This document shows, piece by piece, positions 1 through 15,190 of a DNA stretch of 64,000 nt. Location of the stretch: the NCBI RefSeq assembly GCF_014851395.1, contig NW_024041150.1, positions 47,062,416 to 47,126,415 on the forward strand, read 5' to 3'. The notes under the pieces were generated by a model. The model saw only the letters and a list, made by a program, of their open reading frames with translations. It had not been told where the DNA came from and ran no database searches. The position numbers were made by a program, and so were the translations under genes. Each line of letters begins with the position of its first letter. Position 1 is the first letter of the stretch. Source of the DNA: Micropterus salmoides. Taxonomy: Eukaryota; Chordata; Actinopteri; Centrarchiformes; Centrarchidae.

Positions 1-3000
1 ATATCGGGATCGTTATTGGGATATAAAACGACTTATATCGGGATCGTTATTGGGATATAAAAGGAGGTATATCGGGATCGTTATTGGGATATAAAAGGAC
101 CTATATCGGGATCGTTATTGGGATATAAAAGGACCTATATCGGGATCGTTATTGGGATATAAAAGGACCTATATCGGGATCGTTATTGGGATATAAAAGG
201 ACCTATATCGGGATCGTTATTGGGATATAAAAGGACCTATATCAGGATCGTTATTGGGATATAAAACGACCTATATCAGGATCGTTATTGGGATATAAAA
301 CGACCTATATCAGGATGTATATCGTTATATCGGGACATGTATCAGTATCAATATAAAATGACCTATCTGCGGATATGGATCTTTATTGGGATATAAAACG
401 ACCTATATCGGGATCGTTATTGGGATATAAAACGACCTATATCGGGATCTTTATTGGGATATAAAACGAACTATATCAGGATCGTTATTGGGATATAAAA
501 CGACCTATATCAGGATGTATATCGTTATATCGGGACATGTATCAGTATCAATATAAAATGACCTATCTGGGGATATGGATCGTTATTGGGATATAAAACG
601 ACCTATATCGGGATCTTTATTGGGATATAAAACGACCTATATCAGGATCGTTATCAGGATATAAAACGACCTATATCGGGATCGTTATTGGGATATAAAA
701 CGACCTATATCAGGATGTATATCGTTATATCGGGACATGTATCAGTATCAATATAAAATGACCTATCTGGGGATATGGATCGTTATTGGGATATAAAACG
801 ACCTATATCGGGATCCTTATTGGGATATTAAACGACCTATATCAGGATCGTTATTGGGATATTAAACGACCTATATCGGGATCGTTATTGGGCTATAAAA
901 GGACCTATATCAGGACATGTATCTTTATTGGGATATAAAACGACCTATATCGGGATCGTTATTGGGATATAAAACGACCTATCGGGATCGTTATTGGGAT
1001 ATAAAACGAACTATATCAGGATCGTTATTGGGATAAAAGGACCTATATCAGGATCGTTATTGGGCTATAAAAGGACCTATATCAGGACATGTATCTTTAT
1101 TGGGACATAAAACGACCTATATCGGGATCGTTATTGGGATATAAAACGACCTATATCAGGATCGTTATTGGGATATAAAAGGACCTATATCGAGATCGTT
1201 ATCGGGATATAAAACGACCTATATCGGGATATGCATCTTTATTGGGATATAAAACGACCTATATCAGGATCGTTATCGGGATATAAAAGGACCTATATCA
1301 GGATTGTTATCGGGATATGAAAGCACCTATATCGGGATATGTATCTTTATTGGGATATAAAAGGACCTATATCGAGATCGTTATCAGGATATAAAACGAC
1401 CTATATCAGGATCGTTATTGGGATATAAAACGACCTATATCAGAACATGTATCTTTATTGGGATATAAAACGACCTATATCAGGATCGTTATTGGGATAT
1501 AAAAGGACCTATATCGAGATCGTTATCGGGATATAAAAGCACCTATATCGGGATATGTATCTTTATTGGGATATAAAAGGACCTATATCAGGATCGTTAT
1601 TGGGATATAAACGACTTATATCGGGATCGTTATTGGGATATAAAAGGAGGTATATCGGGATCGTTATTGGGATATAAAAGGACCTATATCGGGATCGTTA
1701 TTGGGATATAAAAGGACCTATATCGGGATCGTTATTGGGATATAAAAGGACCTATATCGGGATCGTTATTGGGATATAAAAGGAGGTATATCGGGATCGT
1801 TATTGGAATATAAAAGGACCTATATCAGGATCGTTATTGGGATATAAAACGACCTATATCAGGATCGTTATTGGGATATAAAACGACCTATATCAGGATC
1901 GTTATTGGGATATAAAACGACCTATATCAGGATGTATATCGTTATATCGGGACATGTATCAGTATCAATATAAAATGACCTATCTGCGGATATGGATCTT
2001 TATTGGGATATAAAACGACCTATATCGGGATCGTTATTGGGATATAAAACGACCTATATCAGGATCGTTATCAGGATATTAAACGACCTATATCGGGATC
2101 GTTATTGGGATATAAAACGACCTATATCAGGATGTATATCGTTATATCGGGACATGTATCAGTATCAATATAAAATGACTTATCTGGGGATATGGATCGT
2201 TATTGGGATATTAAACGACCTATATCGGGATCATTATTGGGATATTAAACGAACTATATCAGGATCGTTATTGGGCTATAAAAGGACCTATATCAGGATC
2301 GTTATTGGGCTATAAAAGGACCTATATCAGGATATGTATCTTTATTGGGATATAAAACGACCTATATCGGGATCGTTATTGGGATATAAAACGACCTATA
2401 TCAGGATCGTTATTGGGATATAAAACGACCTATATCAGGATCGTTATTGGGATATAAAAGGACCTATATCAGGATCGTTATTGGGATATAAAACGACCTA
2501 TATCGGGATCGTTATTGGGATATAAAACGACCTATATCGGGATCGTTATTGGGATATAAAACGAACTATATCAGGATCGTTATTGGGATATAAAAGGACC
2601 TATATCAGGATCGTTTTTGGGCTATAAAAGGACCTATATCAGGATATGTATCTTTATTGGGATATAAAACGACCTATATCGGGATCGTTATTGGGATATA
2701 AAACGACCTATATCAGGATCGTTATTGGGATATAAAACGACCTATATCAGGATCCTTATTTGGATATTAAACGACCTATATCGGGATCGTTATTGGGATA
2801 TTAAACGACCTATATCGGATCGTTATTGGGCTATAAAAGGACCTATATCAGGACATGTATCTTTATTGGGATATAAAACGACCTATATCGGGATCGTTAT
2901 TGGGATATAAAACGACCTATATCGGGATCGTTATTGGGATATAAACGAACTATATCAGGATCGTTATTGGGATATAAAAGGACCTATATCAGGATCGTTA

Positions 3001-6000
3001 TTGGGCTATAAAAGGACCTATATCAGGACATGTATCTTTATTGGGACATAAAACGACCTATATCGGGATCGTTATTGGGATATAAAACGACCTATATCAG
3101 GATCGTTATTGGGATATAAAAGGACCTATATCGAGATCGTTATCGGGATATAAAAGGACCTATATCGGGATATGCATCTTTATTGGGATATAAAACGACC
3201 TATATCAGGATCGTTATCGGGATATAAAAGGACCTATATCAGGATTGTTATCGGGATATGAAAGCACCTATATCGGGATATGTATCTTTATTGGGATATA
3301 AAAGGACCTATATCGAGATCGTTATCAGGATATAAACGACCTATATCAGGATCGTTATTGGGATATAAAACGACCTATATCAGAACATGTATCTTTATTG
3401 GGATATAAAACGACCTATATCAGGATCGTTATTGGGATATAAAAGGACCTATATCGAGATCGTTATCGGGATATAAAAGCACCTATATCGGGATATGTAT
3501 CTTTATTGGGATATAAAAGGACCTATATCAGGATCGTTATTGGGATATAAAACGACTTATATCGGGATCGTTATTGGGATATAAAAGGAGGTATATCGGG
3601 ATCGTTATTGGGATATAAAAGGACCTATATCGGGATCGTTATTGGGATATAAAAGGACCTATATCGGGATCGTTATTGGGATATAAAGGACCTATATCGG
3701 GATCGTTATTGGGATAAAAGGAGGTATATCGGGATCGTTATTGGAATATAAAAGGACCTATATCAGGATCGTTATTGGGATATAAAACGACCTATATCAG
3801 GATCGTTATTGGGATATAAAACGACCTATATCAGGATCGTTATTGGGATATAAAACGACCTATATCAGGATGTATATCGTTATATCGGGACATGTATCAG
3901 TATCAATATAAAATGACCTATCTGCGGATATGGATCTTTATTGGGATATAAAACGACCTATATCGGGATCGTTATTGGGATAAAACGACCTATATCGGGA
4001 TCTTTATTGGGATATAAAACGAACTATATCAGGATCGTTATTGGGATATAAACGACCTATATCAGGATGTATATCGTTATATCGGGACATGTATCAGTAT
4101 CAATATAAATGACCTATCTGGGGATATGGATCGTTATTGGGATATAAAACGACCTATATCGGGATCTTTATTGGGATATAAAACGACCTATATCAGGATC
4201 GTTATCAGGTATTAAACGACCTATATCGGGATCGTTATTGGGATATAAAACGACCTATATCAGGATGTATATCATTATATCGGGACATGTATCAGTATCA
4301 ATATAAAATGACTTATCTGGGGATATGGATCGTTATTGGGATATTAAACGACCTATATCGGATCATTATTGGGATATTAAACGAACTATATCAGGATCGT
4401 TATTGGGCTATAAAAGGACCTATATCAGGATCGTTATTGGGCTATAAAAGGACCTATATCAGGATATGTATCTTTATTGGGATATAAAACGACCTATATC
4501 GGGATCGTTATTGGGATATAAAACGACCTATATCAGGATCGTTATTGGGATATAAAAGGACCTATATCAGGATCGTTATTGGGATATAAACGACCTATAT
4601 CGGGATCGTTATTGGGATATAAAACGACCTATATCGGGATCGTTATTGGGATATAAAACGAACTATATCAGGATCGTTATTGGGATATAAAAGGACCTAT
4701 ATCAGGATCGTTTTTGGGCTATAAAAGGACCTATATCAGGATATGTATCTTTATTGGGATATAAAACGACCTATATCGGGATCGTTATTGGGATATAAAA
4801 CGACCTATATCAGGATCCTTATTGGGATATTAAACGACCTATATCGGGATCGTTATTGGGATATTAAACGACCTATATCGGGATCGTTATTGGGCTATAA
4901 AAGGACCTATATCAGGACATGTATCTTTATTGGGATATAAAACGACCTATATCGGGATCGTTATTGGAATATAAAACGACCTATATCGGGATCGTTATTG
5001 GGATATAAAACGAACTATATCAGGATCGTTATTGGGATATAAAGGACCTATATCAGGATCGTTATTGGGCTATAAAAGGACCTATATCAGGACATGTATC
5101 TTTATTGGGACATAAAACGACCTATATCGGGATCGTTATTGGGATATAAAACGACCTATATCAGGATCGTTATTGGGATATAAAAGGACCTATATCGAGA
5201 TCGTTATCGGGATATAAAAGGACCTATATCGGGATATGCATCTTTATTGGGATATAAACGACCTATATCAGGATCGTTATCGGGATATAAAAGGACCTAT
5301 ATCAGGATTGTTATCGGGATATGAAAGCACCTATATCGGGATATGTATCTTTATTGGGATATAAAAGGACCTATATCGAGATCGTTATCAGGATAAAACG
5401 ACCTATATCAGGATCGTTATTGGGATATAAAACGACCTATATCAGAACATGTATCTTTATTGGGATATAAAACGACCTATATCAGGATCGTTATTGGGAT
5501 ATAAAAGGACCTATATCGAGATCGTTATCGGGATATAAAAGCACCTATATCGGGATATGTATCTTTATTGGGATATAAAAGGACCTATATCAGGATCGTT
5601 ATTGGGATATAAAACGACTTATATCGGGATCGTTATTGGGATATAAAGGAGGTATATCGGGATCGTTATTGGGATATAAAGGACCTATATCGGGATCGTT
5701 ATTGGGATATAAAAGGACCTATATCGGGATCGTTATTGGGATATAAAAGGACCTATATCGGGATCGTTATTGGGATATAAAAGGAGGTATATCGGGATCG
5801 TTATTGGAATATAAAAGGACCTATATCAGGATCGTTATTGGGATATAAAACGACCTATATCAGGATCGTTATTGGGATATAAAACGACCTATATCAGGAT
5901 CGTTATTGGGATATAAAACGACCTATATCAGGATGTATATCGTTATATCGGGACATGTATCAGTATCAATATAAAATGACCTATCTGCGGATATGGATCT

Positions 6001-9000
6001 TTATTGGGATATAAAACGACCTATATCGGGATCGTTATTGGGATATAAAACGACCTATATCGGGATCTTTATTGGGATATAAAACGAACTATATCAGGAT
6101 CGTTATTGGGATATAAAACGACCTATATCAGGATGTATATCGTTATATCGGGACATGTATCAGTATCAATATAAAATGACTTATCTGGGGACATGGATCG
6201 TTATTGGGATATTAAACGACCTATATCGGGATCATTATTGGGATATTAAACGAACTATATCAGGATCGTTATTGGGCTATAAAAGGACCTATATCAGGAT
6301 CGTTATTGGGCTATAAAAGGACCTATATCAGGATATGTATCTTTATTGGGATATAAAACGACCTATATCGGGATCGTTATTGGGATATAAAATGACCTAT
6401 ATCAGGATCGTTATTGGGATATAAAACGACCTATATCAGGATCGTTATTGGGATATAAAAGGACCTATATCAGGATCGTTATTGGGATATAAAACGACCT
6501 ATATCGGGATCGTTATTGGGATATAAAACGACCTATATCGGGATCGTTATTGGGATATAAAACGAACTATATCAGGATCGTTATTGGGCTATAAAAGGAC
6601 CTATATCAGGATATGTATCTTTATTGGGATATAAAACGACCTATATCGGGATCGTTATTGGGATATAAAACGACCTATATCAGGATCGTTATTGGGATAT
6701 AAAACGACCTATATCAGGATCCTTATTGGGATATTAAACGACCTATATCGGGATCGTTATTGGGATATTAAACGACCTATATCGGGATCGTTATTGGGCT
6801 ATAAAAGGACCTATATCAGGACATGTATCTTTATTGGGATATAAAACGACCTATATCGGGATCGTTATTGGGATATAAAACGACCTATATCGGGATCGTT
6901 ATTGGGATATAAAACGAACTATATCAGGATCGTTATTGGGATATAAAATGACCTATATCAGGATCGTTATTGGGCTATAAAAGGACCTATATCAGGACAT
7001 GTATCTTTATTGGGACATAAAACGACCTATATCGGGATCGTTATTGGGATATAAAACGACCTATATCAGGATCGTTATTGGGATATAAAAGGACCTATAT
7101 CGAGATCGTTATCGGGATATAAAAGGACCTATATCGGGATATGCATCTTTATTGGGATATAAAACGACCTATATCAGGATCGTTATCGGGATATAAAAGG
7201 ACCTATATCAGGATTGTTATCGGGATATGAAAGCACCTATATCGGGATATGTATCTTTATTGGGATATAAAAGGACCTATATCGAGATCGTTATCAGGAT
7301 ATAAAACGACCTATATCAGGATCGTTATTGGGATATAAAACGACCTATATCAGAACATGTATCTTTATTGGGATATAAAACGACCTATATCAGGATCGTT
7401 ATTGGGATATAAAAGGACCTATATCGAGATCGTTATCGGGATATAAAAGCACCTATATCGGGATATGTATCTTTATTGGGATATAAAAGGACCTATATCA
7501 GGATCGTTATTGGGATATAAAACGACTTATATCGGGATCGTTATTGGGATATAAAAGGAGGTATATCGGGATCGTTATTGGGATATAAAAGGACCTATAT
7601 CGGGATCGTTATTGGGATATAAAAGGACCTATATCGGGATCGTTATTGGGATATAAAAGGACCTATATCGGGATCGTTATTGGGATATAAAAGGAGGTAT
7701 ATCGGGATCGTTATTGGAATATAAAAGGACCTATATCAGGATCGTTATTGGGATATAAAACGACCTATATCAGGATCGTTATTGGGATATAAAACGACCT
7801 ATATCAGGATCGTTATTGGGATATAAAACGACCTATATCAGGATGTATATCGTTATATCGGGACATGTATCAGTATCAATATAAAATGACCTATCTGCGG
7901 ATATGGATCTTTATTGGGATATAAAACGACCTATATCGGGATCGTTATTGGGATATAAAACGACCTATATCGGGATCTTTATTGGGATATAAAACGAACT
8001 ATATCAGGATCGTTATTGGGATATAAAACGACCTATATCGGGATCTTTATTGGGATATAAAACGACCTATATCAGGATCGTTATCAGGATATAAAACGAC
8101 CTATATCGGGATCGTTATTGGGATATAAAACGACCTATATCAGGATGTATATCGTTATATCGGGACATGTATCAGTATCAATATAAAATGACTTATCTGG
8201 GGATATGGATCGTTATTGGGATATTAAACGACCTATATCGGGATCATTATTGGGATATTAAACGAACTATATCAGGATCGTTATTGGGCTATAAAAGGAC
8301 CTATATCAGGATCGTTATTGGGCTATAAAAGGACCTATATCAGGATATGTATCTTTATTGGGATATAAAACGACCTATATCGGGATCGTTATTGGGATAT
8401 AAAACGACCTATATCAGGATCGTTATTGGGATATAAAACGACCTATATCAGGATCGTTATTGGGATATAAAAGGACCTATATCAGGATCGTTATTGGGAT
8501 ATAAAACGACCTATATCGGGATCGTTATTGGGATATAAAACGACCTATATCGGGATCGTTATTGGGATATAAAACGAACTATATCAGGATCGTTATTGGG
8601 ATATAAAAGGACCTATATCAGGATCGTTTTTGGGCTATAAAAGGACCTATATCAGGATATGTATCTTTATTGGGATATAAAACGACCTATATCGGGATCG
8701 TTATTGGGATATAAAACGACCTATATCAGGATCGTTATTGGGATATAAAACGACCTATATCAGGATCCTTATTGGGATATTAAACGACCTATATCGGGAT
8801 CGTTATTGGGATATTAAACGACCTATATCGGGATCGTTATTGGGCTATAAAAGGACCTATATCAGGACATGTATCTTTATTGGGATATAAAACGACCTAT
8901 ATCGGGATCGTTATTGGGATATAAAACGACCTATATCGGGATCGTTATTGGGATATAAAACGAACTATATCAGGATCGTTATTGGGATATAAAAGGACCT

Positions 9001-11919
9001 ATATCAGGATCGTTATTGGGCTATAAAAGGACCTATATCAGGACATGTATCTTTATTGGGACATAAAACGACCTATATCGGGATCGTTATTGGGATATAA
9101 AACGACCTATATCAGGATCGTTATTGGGATATAAAAGGACCTATATCGAGATCGTTATCGGGATATAAAAGGACCTATATCGGGATATGCATCTTTATTG
9201 GGATATAAAACGACCTATATCAGGATCGTTATCGGGATATAAAAGGACCTATATCAGGATTGTTATCGGGATATGAAAGCACCTATATCGGGATATGTAT
9301 CTTTATTGGGATATAAAAGGACCTATATCGAGATCGTTATCAGGATATAAAACGACCTATATCAGGATCGTTATTGGGATATAAACGACCTATATCAGAA
9401 CATGTATCTTTATTGGGATATAAACGACCTATATCAGGATCGTTATTGGGATATAAAAGGACCTATATCGAGATCGTTATCGGGATATAAAAGCACCTAT
9501 ATCGGGATATGTATCTTTATTGGGATATAAAAGGACCTATATCAGGATCGTTATTGGGATATAAAACGACTTATATCGGGATCGTTATTGGGATATAAAA
9601 GGAGGTATATCGGGATCGTTATTGGGATATAAAAGGACCTATATCGGGATCGTTATTGGGATATAAAAGGACCTATATCGGGATCGTTATTGGGATATAA
9701 AAGGACCTATATCGGGATCGTTATTGGGATATAAAAGGAGGTATATCGGGATCGTTATTGGAATATAAAAGGACCTATATCAGGATCGTTATTGGGATAT
9801 AAAACGACCTATATCAGGATCGTTATTGGGATATAAAACGACCTATATCAGGATCGTTATTGGGATATAAAACGACCTATATCAGGATGTATATCGTTAT
9901 ATCGGGACATGTATCAGTATCAATATAAAATGACCTATCTGGGGATATGGATCGTTATTGGGATATAAAACGACCTATATCGGGATCTTTATTGGGATAT
10001 AAAACGACCTATATCAGGATCGTTATCAGGATATAAAACGACCTATATCGGGATCGTTATTGGGATATAAAACGACCTATATCAGGATGTATATCGTTAT
10101 ATCGGGACATGTATCAGTATCAATATAAAATGACTTATCTGGGGATATGGATCGTTATTGGGATATTAAACGACCTATATCGGGATCATTATTGGGATAT
10201 TAAACGAACTATATCAGGATCGTTATTGGGCTATAAAAGGACCTATATCAGGATCGTTATTGGGCTATAAAAGGACCTATATCAGGATATGTATCTTTAT
10301 TGGGATATAAAACGACCTATATCGGGATCGTTATTGGGATATAAAACGACCTATATCAGGATCGTTATTGGGATATAAAACGACCTATATCAGGATCGTT
10401 ATTGGGATATAAAAGGACCTATATCAGGATCGTTATTGGGATATAAACAACCTATATCGGGATCGTTATTGGGATATAAAACGACCTATATCGGGATCGT
10501 TATTGGGATATAAAACGAACTATATCAGGATCGTTATTGGGATATAAAAGGACCTATATCAGGATCGTTTTTGGGCTATAAAAGGACCTATATCAGGATA
10601 TGTATCTTTATTGGGATATAAAACGACCTATATCGGGATCGTTATTGGGATATAAAACGACCTATATCAGGATCGTTATTGGGATATAAAACGACCTATA
10701 TCAGGATCGTTATTGGGATATAAAAGGACCTATATTGAGATGGTTATCGGGATATGAAAGGACCTATATCAGAACATGTATCTTTATTGGGACATAAAAC
10801 GACCTATATCGGGATCGTTATTGGGATATAAAACGACCTATATCGGGATCGTTATTGGGATATAAAACGACCTATATCGGGATCGTTATTGGGATATAAA
10901 AGGACCTATATCAGGATCGTTATTGGGATATAAAAGGACCTATATCAGGATCGTTATTGGGATATAAAACGACCTATATCAGGATCGTTATTGGGATATA
11001 AAACGACCTATATCAGGATCGTTATTGGGATATAAAAGGACCTATATCGAGATCGTTATCGGGATATAAAAGGACCTATATCGGGATATGCATCTTTATT
11101 GGGATATAAAACGACCTATATCAGGATTGTTATCGGGATATAAAAGGACCTATATCAGGATTGTTATCGGGATATAAAAGCACCTATATCGGGATATGTA
11201 TCTTTATTGGGATATAAAAGGACCTATATCGAGATCGTTATCAGGATATAAAATGACCTATATCAGGATCGTTATTGGGATATAAAACGACCTATATCAG
11301 AACATGTATCTTTATTGGGATATAAAACGACCTATATCAGGATCGTTATTGGGATATAAAAGGACCTATATCGAGATCGTTATCGGGATATAAAAGGACC
11401 TATATCGAGATCGTTATCGGGATATAAAACGACCTATATCAGGATCGTTATCGGGATATAAAACGACCTATATCAGGATTGTTATCGGGATATAAAAGCA
11501 CCTATATCGGGATATGTATCTTTATTGGGATATAAAACGACCTATATCAGGATCGTTATCGGGATATAAAACGACCTATATCAGGATTGTTATCGGGATA
11601 TAAAACGACCTATATCGGGATATGTATCTTTATTGGGATATAAAACGACCTATATCAGGATCGTTATCGGGATATAAAAGGACCTATATCAGGATTGTTA
11701 TCAGGATATAAAAGCACCTATATCAGAACATGTATCTTTATTGGGATATAAAAAGACCTATATCAGGATCGTTATCGGGATATAAAAGCACCTATATCGG
11801 GATATGTATCTTTATCGGGATATAACAGCACCTATATCGGGATATGTATCTTTATTGGGATATAAAAGGACCTATATCGAGATCGTTATCGGGATATAAA
11901 ACGACCTATATCGGGATAT
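1..11919. repeat. 34-bp satellite array with higher-order structure
   Basis: Continuous tandem array that already runs at the left edge of the window and stops at about 11,919. The monomer is 34 bp (two GGG blocks 12 bp apart, TATATCGGGATCG then TTATTGGGATATAAAA, ending in CGACCT or GGACCT). Monomers differ by diagnostic variants: CGGG/CAGG, AACGACCT/AAGGACCT, AAGGAGGT, and a longer block containing ATGTATATCGTTATATCGGG. These variants recur in the same order. The marker ACGACTTA starts at 28, 1611, 3552, 5614, 7522 and 9566, so the larger unit is about 1.58-2.06 kb. Open frames of 60-107 codons inside it only reflect 3 x 34 = 102 bp periodicity. No gene is seen. The array may be pericentromeric, subtelomeric or interstitial; the window cannot tell. 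Confidence 0.97.
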
Positions 11920-12127
11920 GAGCTTGTAGTCATGTCGCACAGCCCTACTCTTTCGTACTTATCACAGTGGCTCGAATCCTCACTCTGCCCATTTTTCCTG
12001 CTCGTGTTTGATTGGTGTATATATGTAAGGGGGCAGGCATTAGGGGATTGGAGTCGGGAGCCATCAAGTCCTGCTTGGAGTACCTGGAGTGTTTTTAGCA
12101 TGTAGCTAGCTACCACGGTAACATGCA

Positions 12128-12245
12128 TACCTGTCAACCCTCCCGTTTTCCCCGGTGTTCTCCCGTATTTTACCGTTCTCTCCCGGTGTCCTCCCGTTAA
12201 AGTATTCCCCCGTTTATTTATACCCGCTGTTTGCTGCATTCCCCT
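12128..12245 (-). repeat. Possible dispersed-element fragment
   Basis: A pyrimidine-rich stretch with three CTCCCGT-type motifs (CCTCCCGTTTTCCCCGG and relatives). It resembles a motif I have seen repeated in fish transposon-derived sequence, but I cannot name the family. A 117-codon minus-strand frame crosses both this stretch and the end of the satellite, so it is unlikely to be a gene. Confidence 0.3.
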
Positions 12246-13088
12246 CCGTTAAAGCCAGTGGCAGCATGTAGAACAGCTCTGTAACAGTGAAGGGAAGTCA
12301 CAGCACTGCAAATAAAACAAGAAGAAGAAAAGCAGCGCGACGGGTTCAGGACAGATGAAGCGTTGCCAAACAGAGTATTTCACATGCATTTGCCCCTAAA
12401 ATAGATAAGTGCGAACCAGAAAAATGAGTTAATGATATGCGAGTAAAAACTGCAACTCACAGTCATTTTTGTGCAGGAATGGTTCTGATTTTTTGTTAGT
12501 AACCTACAATTAATATTGGGCCTGTGGTAGTGATCCACTTTATATGAAGGTTTAATGAATATAGTGGGGGGGCAAAAATGAGGCTGAAGCAGAACATTTA
12601 AAAATTAACTAATGAGGAAGTTTAAGTTGAATGATTAATAAGCATCTTGTAAATTTATAAAACAATTTACTGATATGTCTTAAGTACATTTTATAGCAAT
12701 AAATTCATTGTTCTTTCAATCTGGTTTCTTCATTAAGTTTGTATTCGACAGAATACCTTATTATCTCCATTAACAGGACTGAAACAAATGTTTACGTGAC
12801 GTAAAAAGGCAAGTTATTATTTTGGCAGGTGGATTATTTAATCTACCAGTCACATTGGCAGGTGAGCCAAAAAGTTAATTCCCACCCTGCTGCTAGATAG
12901 ATCCCACCCACTGACAGACGCCATGGTAACCAGGTAATCAGTGCTCTTCACTTCACCTGTCTGTGGTCATAATGTTATGGCAGTTACCATGACGACACCT
13001 CGCTGACACGTTCCTCTGGCTCCGTAGTTCAGGTGAACACCTGCGGACAGCGGCCATGTTGATGAAGTTCATGTTGTTGTTGTTTCAG
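12246..13088. other. Unassigned AT-rich DNA
   Basis: No open frame, splice structure or RNA gene that I can support. It contains ordinary low-complexity AT-rich sequence. Confidence 0.5.
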
Positions 13089-13180
13089 AGATGAAGAGGT
13101 TCAGCCGAGGAGACCGAGACTTCATGACCAGGATGACTCCTCCTCTGCAGCTCACCTGTCTGCACGTGCACACTGGCTGA
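13089..13180 (+). other. Possible terminal exon (weak)
   Basis: A good splice-acceptor context (TTGTTGTTGTTTCAG) ends at 13,088. It is followed by a 30-codon frame that begins ATG AAG AGG TTC at 13,091 and stops with TGA at 13,180. The predicted peptide is basic at its start (MKRFSRGDRDF) and matches no family I recognise. There is no companion exon nearby, since the satellite lies upstream, so this may be chance. Confidence 0.18.
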
Positions 13181-13209
13181 CCTCACCTGACCTCACCTGA
13201 CCTCACCTG
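13177..13209. repeat. Short 10-bp tandem repeat (CTGACCTCAC)n
   Basis: About three and a half copies of CTGACCTCAC in a row. Confidence 0.7.
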
Positions 13210-13386
13210 TAGACGTCCACACTGGCTGAGAGAAGTCTGAGTTAAATCTAGTTTCATGTTTACAGAACAAACAGTTTAATATTCAGATTTTATAATGTGA
13301 TGTTTAATTTAAATGTTAATATAAGTAATTAAATCTTCGTTTACTTCACCTGAAGTCTGTTTCTTTCTCATCACAGCTGCCTGTTG

Positions 13387-13700
13387 TCATGGTAACACAG
13401 GCTGTAGGCCAGAGTGCGAGTTATAAATTGACCATCGGGGACTCATCTTTTTCCAGGTTGTGAAGGAAACCCAGATCAGTGCAGACGTGCGCCTCAGGGA
13501 ACTAAAGTCTGACAGTGTCCTCGCTTGTTTAATGTCTGTAGATGATTCAGATTCATTACACCAGTTCAGGGGTGCCCCACACCTCACAACAACGTCTGTA
13601 GTCTCCAGGTATTCTGAAGTAAAACCACCAGCCGGTCAGACAGCAGACCAACACAATGCTGAACCAGAACCACCAATTATCATCTCTAAGTCCTAGTTCC
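13387..13700. other. Unassigned stretch open on both strands
   Basis: Frames of 66 codons (minus) and 78 codons (plus) overlap here. Neither translation resembles a family I know, and no splice sites or regulatory signals single out one strand. The stretch could be an old transposon piece. Confidence 0.2.
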
Positions 13701-13856
13701 TATTCTGAGCTTGCTCTTTTTCTTTAGCAGATATCTGCGTTTGTCCTGCTCATGTTGACCGTGAATGAAATGTAATCTGTGTTCTGTAAAGCAGTAGCAT
13801 ACATGTGAAATAACACACCTGGATTTTTAACATTTTTACATTTAAACTAGAGCCCG

Positions 13857-13964
13857 ACAGATGTGGGTTTTGGGGGCCACAGATGTGGGTTTTGGGGCCA
13901 CAGGTGTGGGTTTTGGGGCCACAGATGTGGGTTTTGGGGGCCACAGATGTGGGTTTTGGGGGCC
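13857..13964. repeat. 21/22-bp minisatellite inside an older repeat
   Basis: Five units of ATGTGGGTTTTGGGG(G)CCACAG, alternating 22 and 21 bp because of a G-run difference. The flanks GAGCCCGACAG and GGCCGATGCCGACATT look like one dispersed element in which an inner segment has been tandemly amplified. Confidence 0.85.
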
Positions 13965-15096
13965 GATGCCGACATTAAAGTGAAAAAGAGTTGATATTTA
14001 GATTTAGAGAATGATTTGGATCGTAGACCCCTTTACTGTATAAACTCCACTTAGAACAGGCGGATATTGAAAGCTGGTATCTATGTGGGCTATAAAACCT
14101 TTTCCTGAATGATTTATGTTAATAAAATAGATTACTGTCTCAAAAAGTGAACAATTGTACATCAGTAAATATTTGCTGCTGGAAGGTGCAACTTTTTCAG
14201 TGAGAGAGATTAAGCATGTGTATTTTACTTTACACATAATCTGCCATAGTTTCAATGTAGCACATTCACATCCAGCTCATCCCTTTAATTCCAACCAAAG
14301 CTACGAGAAACCATTTAACCACCATCCGTATAAATCACGCCGTCTAGATCCAGTGAGCTGCTAATCTAATACAACATGACTCTCTACAGCGAGGACCTGC
14401 AGCTTTGAGGTTTCATTTAACTAACGTTATAACTACAATCAGAGCCACTCTGACTGCAGCGTTTCTCAAAGAGGAGCTACAGGAAGCCGGGTTAGATTCC
14501 TGTTCAGCTCACCTTTATTTACGTGTCCACTCTGGTTTAATCATTTCAGACACGCAGACTAACTGCAGACAGGCGGCTGCAGATATATTTAGAATACACC
14601 AGAAACTCTAGTTTAACGGCTCATTAATGTTAGATCTCCTCCACAGATAAACACGGAATTAGCTTTGTGGCTAATGTAGCAACGGGCAGTGTTAGCTGCT
14701 GTAACGTTAGCTGATTTTAGAGAATATTTAGAAGTGATCGAATGTGGACCGTTCGCTAGAAATAAATCTACAGTTACGTCTGTCAGCAGCTTCCAACACC
14801 CAGCTACTTTATTTATTTATTAGCACAAAGACACATGTATATTAAAAACAAACCGGAGCCCGACTCCTTCTCCCCGCTGCTTTCAAGCCAAAACTATATA
14901 AATCTATATTTCAAGCAGCCTTTAGATGCAAACACAGAACAGGATGAATGATCACTGAAGCAATATTACATTGACATATTATATTACATTACAGTACCTT
15001 ATCTAGTCCTAACGACTCACACTGCACAATATATTTTGTATTTTTGATTTCACCTCTTAAGAGTTCTTAGTGCACAAATATTGTGTTCATTTCATA
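13965..15096. other. Unassigned AT-rich DNA
   Basis: Several 60-80 codon frames exist on both strands, with no family resemblance and no consistent splice sites. I see nothing else here. Confidence 0.5.
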
Positions 15097-15190
15097 GGTG
15101 TCATTTACACTGGGGACACTGGGGACATGTCCCCATCACTTTGTTTAAAAAGCATGTTCTAAAAAAGGCTTGCAACAAGAAAAGTTAAAA
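15097..15190 (+). repeat. Dispersed element A, plus-strand copy
   Basis: Contains AGGTGTCATTTACACTGGGG, then GTCCCCATCACTTTG and a run of A-rich sequence. The reverse complement of the same words occurs at about 61,340-61,425, so this is a dispersed repeat. The family is not named here. Confidence 0.6.

Noticed and set aside
1..11919. CRISPR-like array or a coding repeat family (frames of 61-107 codons)
   Set aside because: Units are directly adjacent with no unique spacers, and the sequence is eukaryotic. The frames have 34-residue periodicity that comes only from 3 x 34 bp.
11886..12239. 117-codon minus-strand frame
   Set aside because: It spans the satellite border and a repeat-like stretch. 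No domain or splice support.
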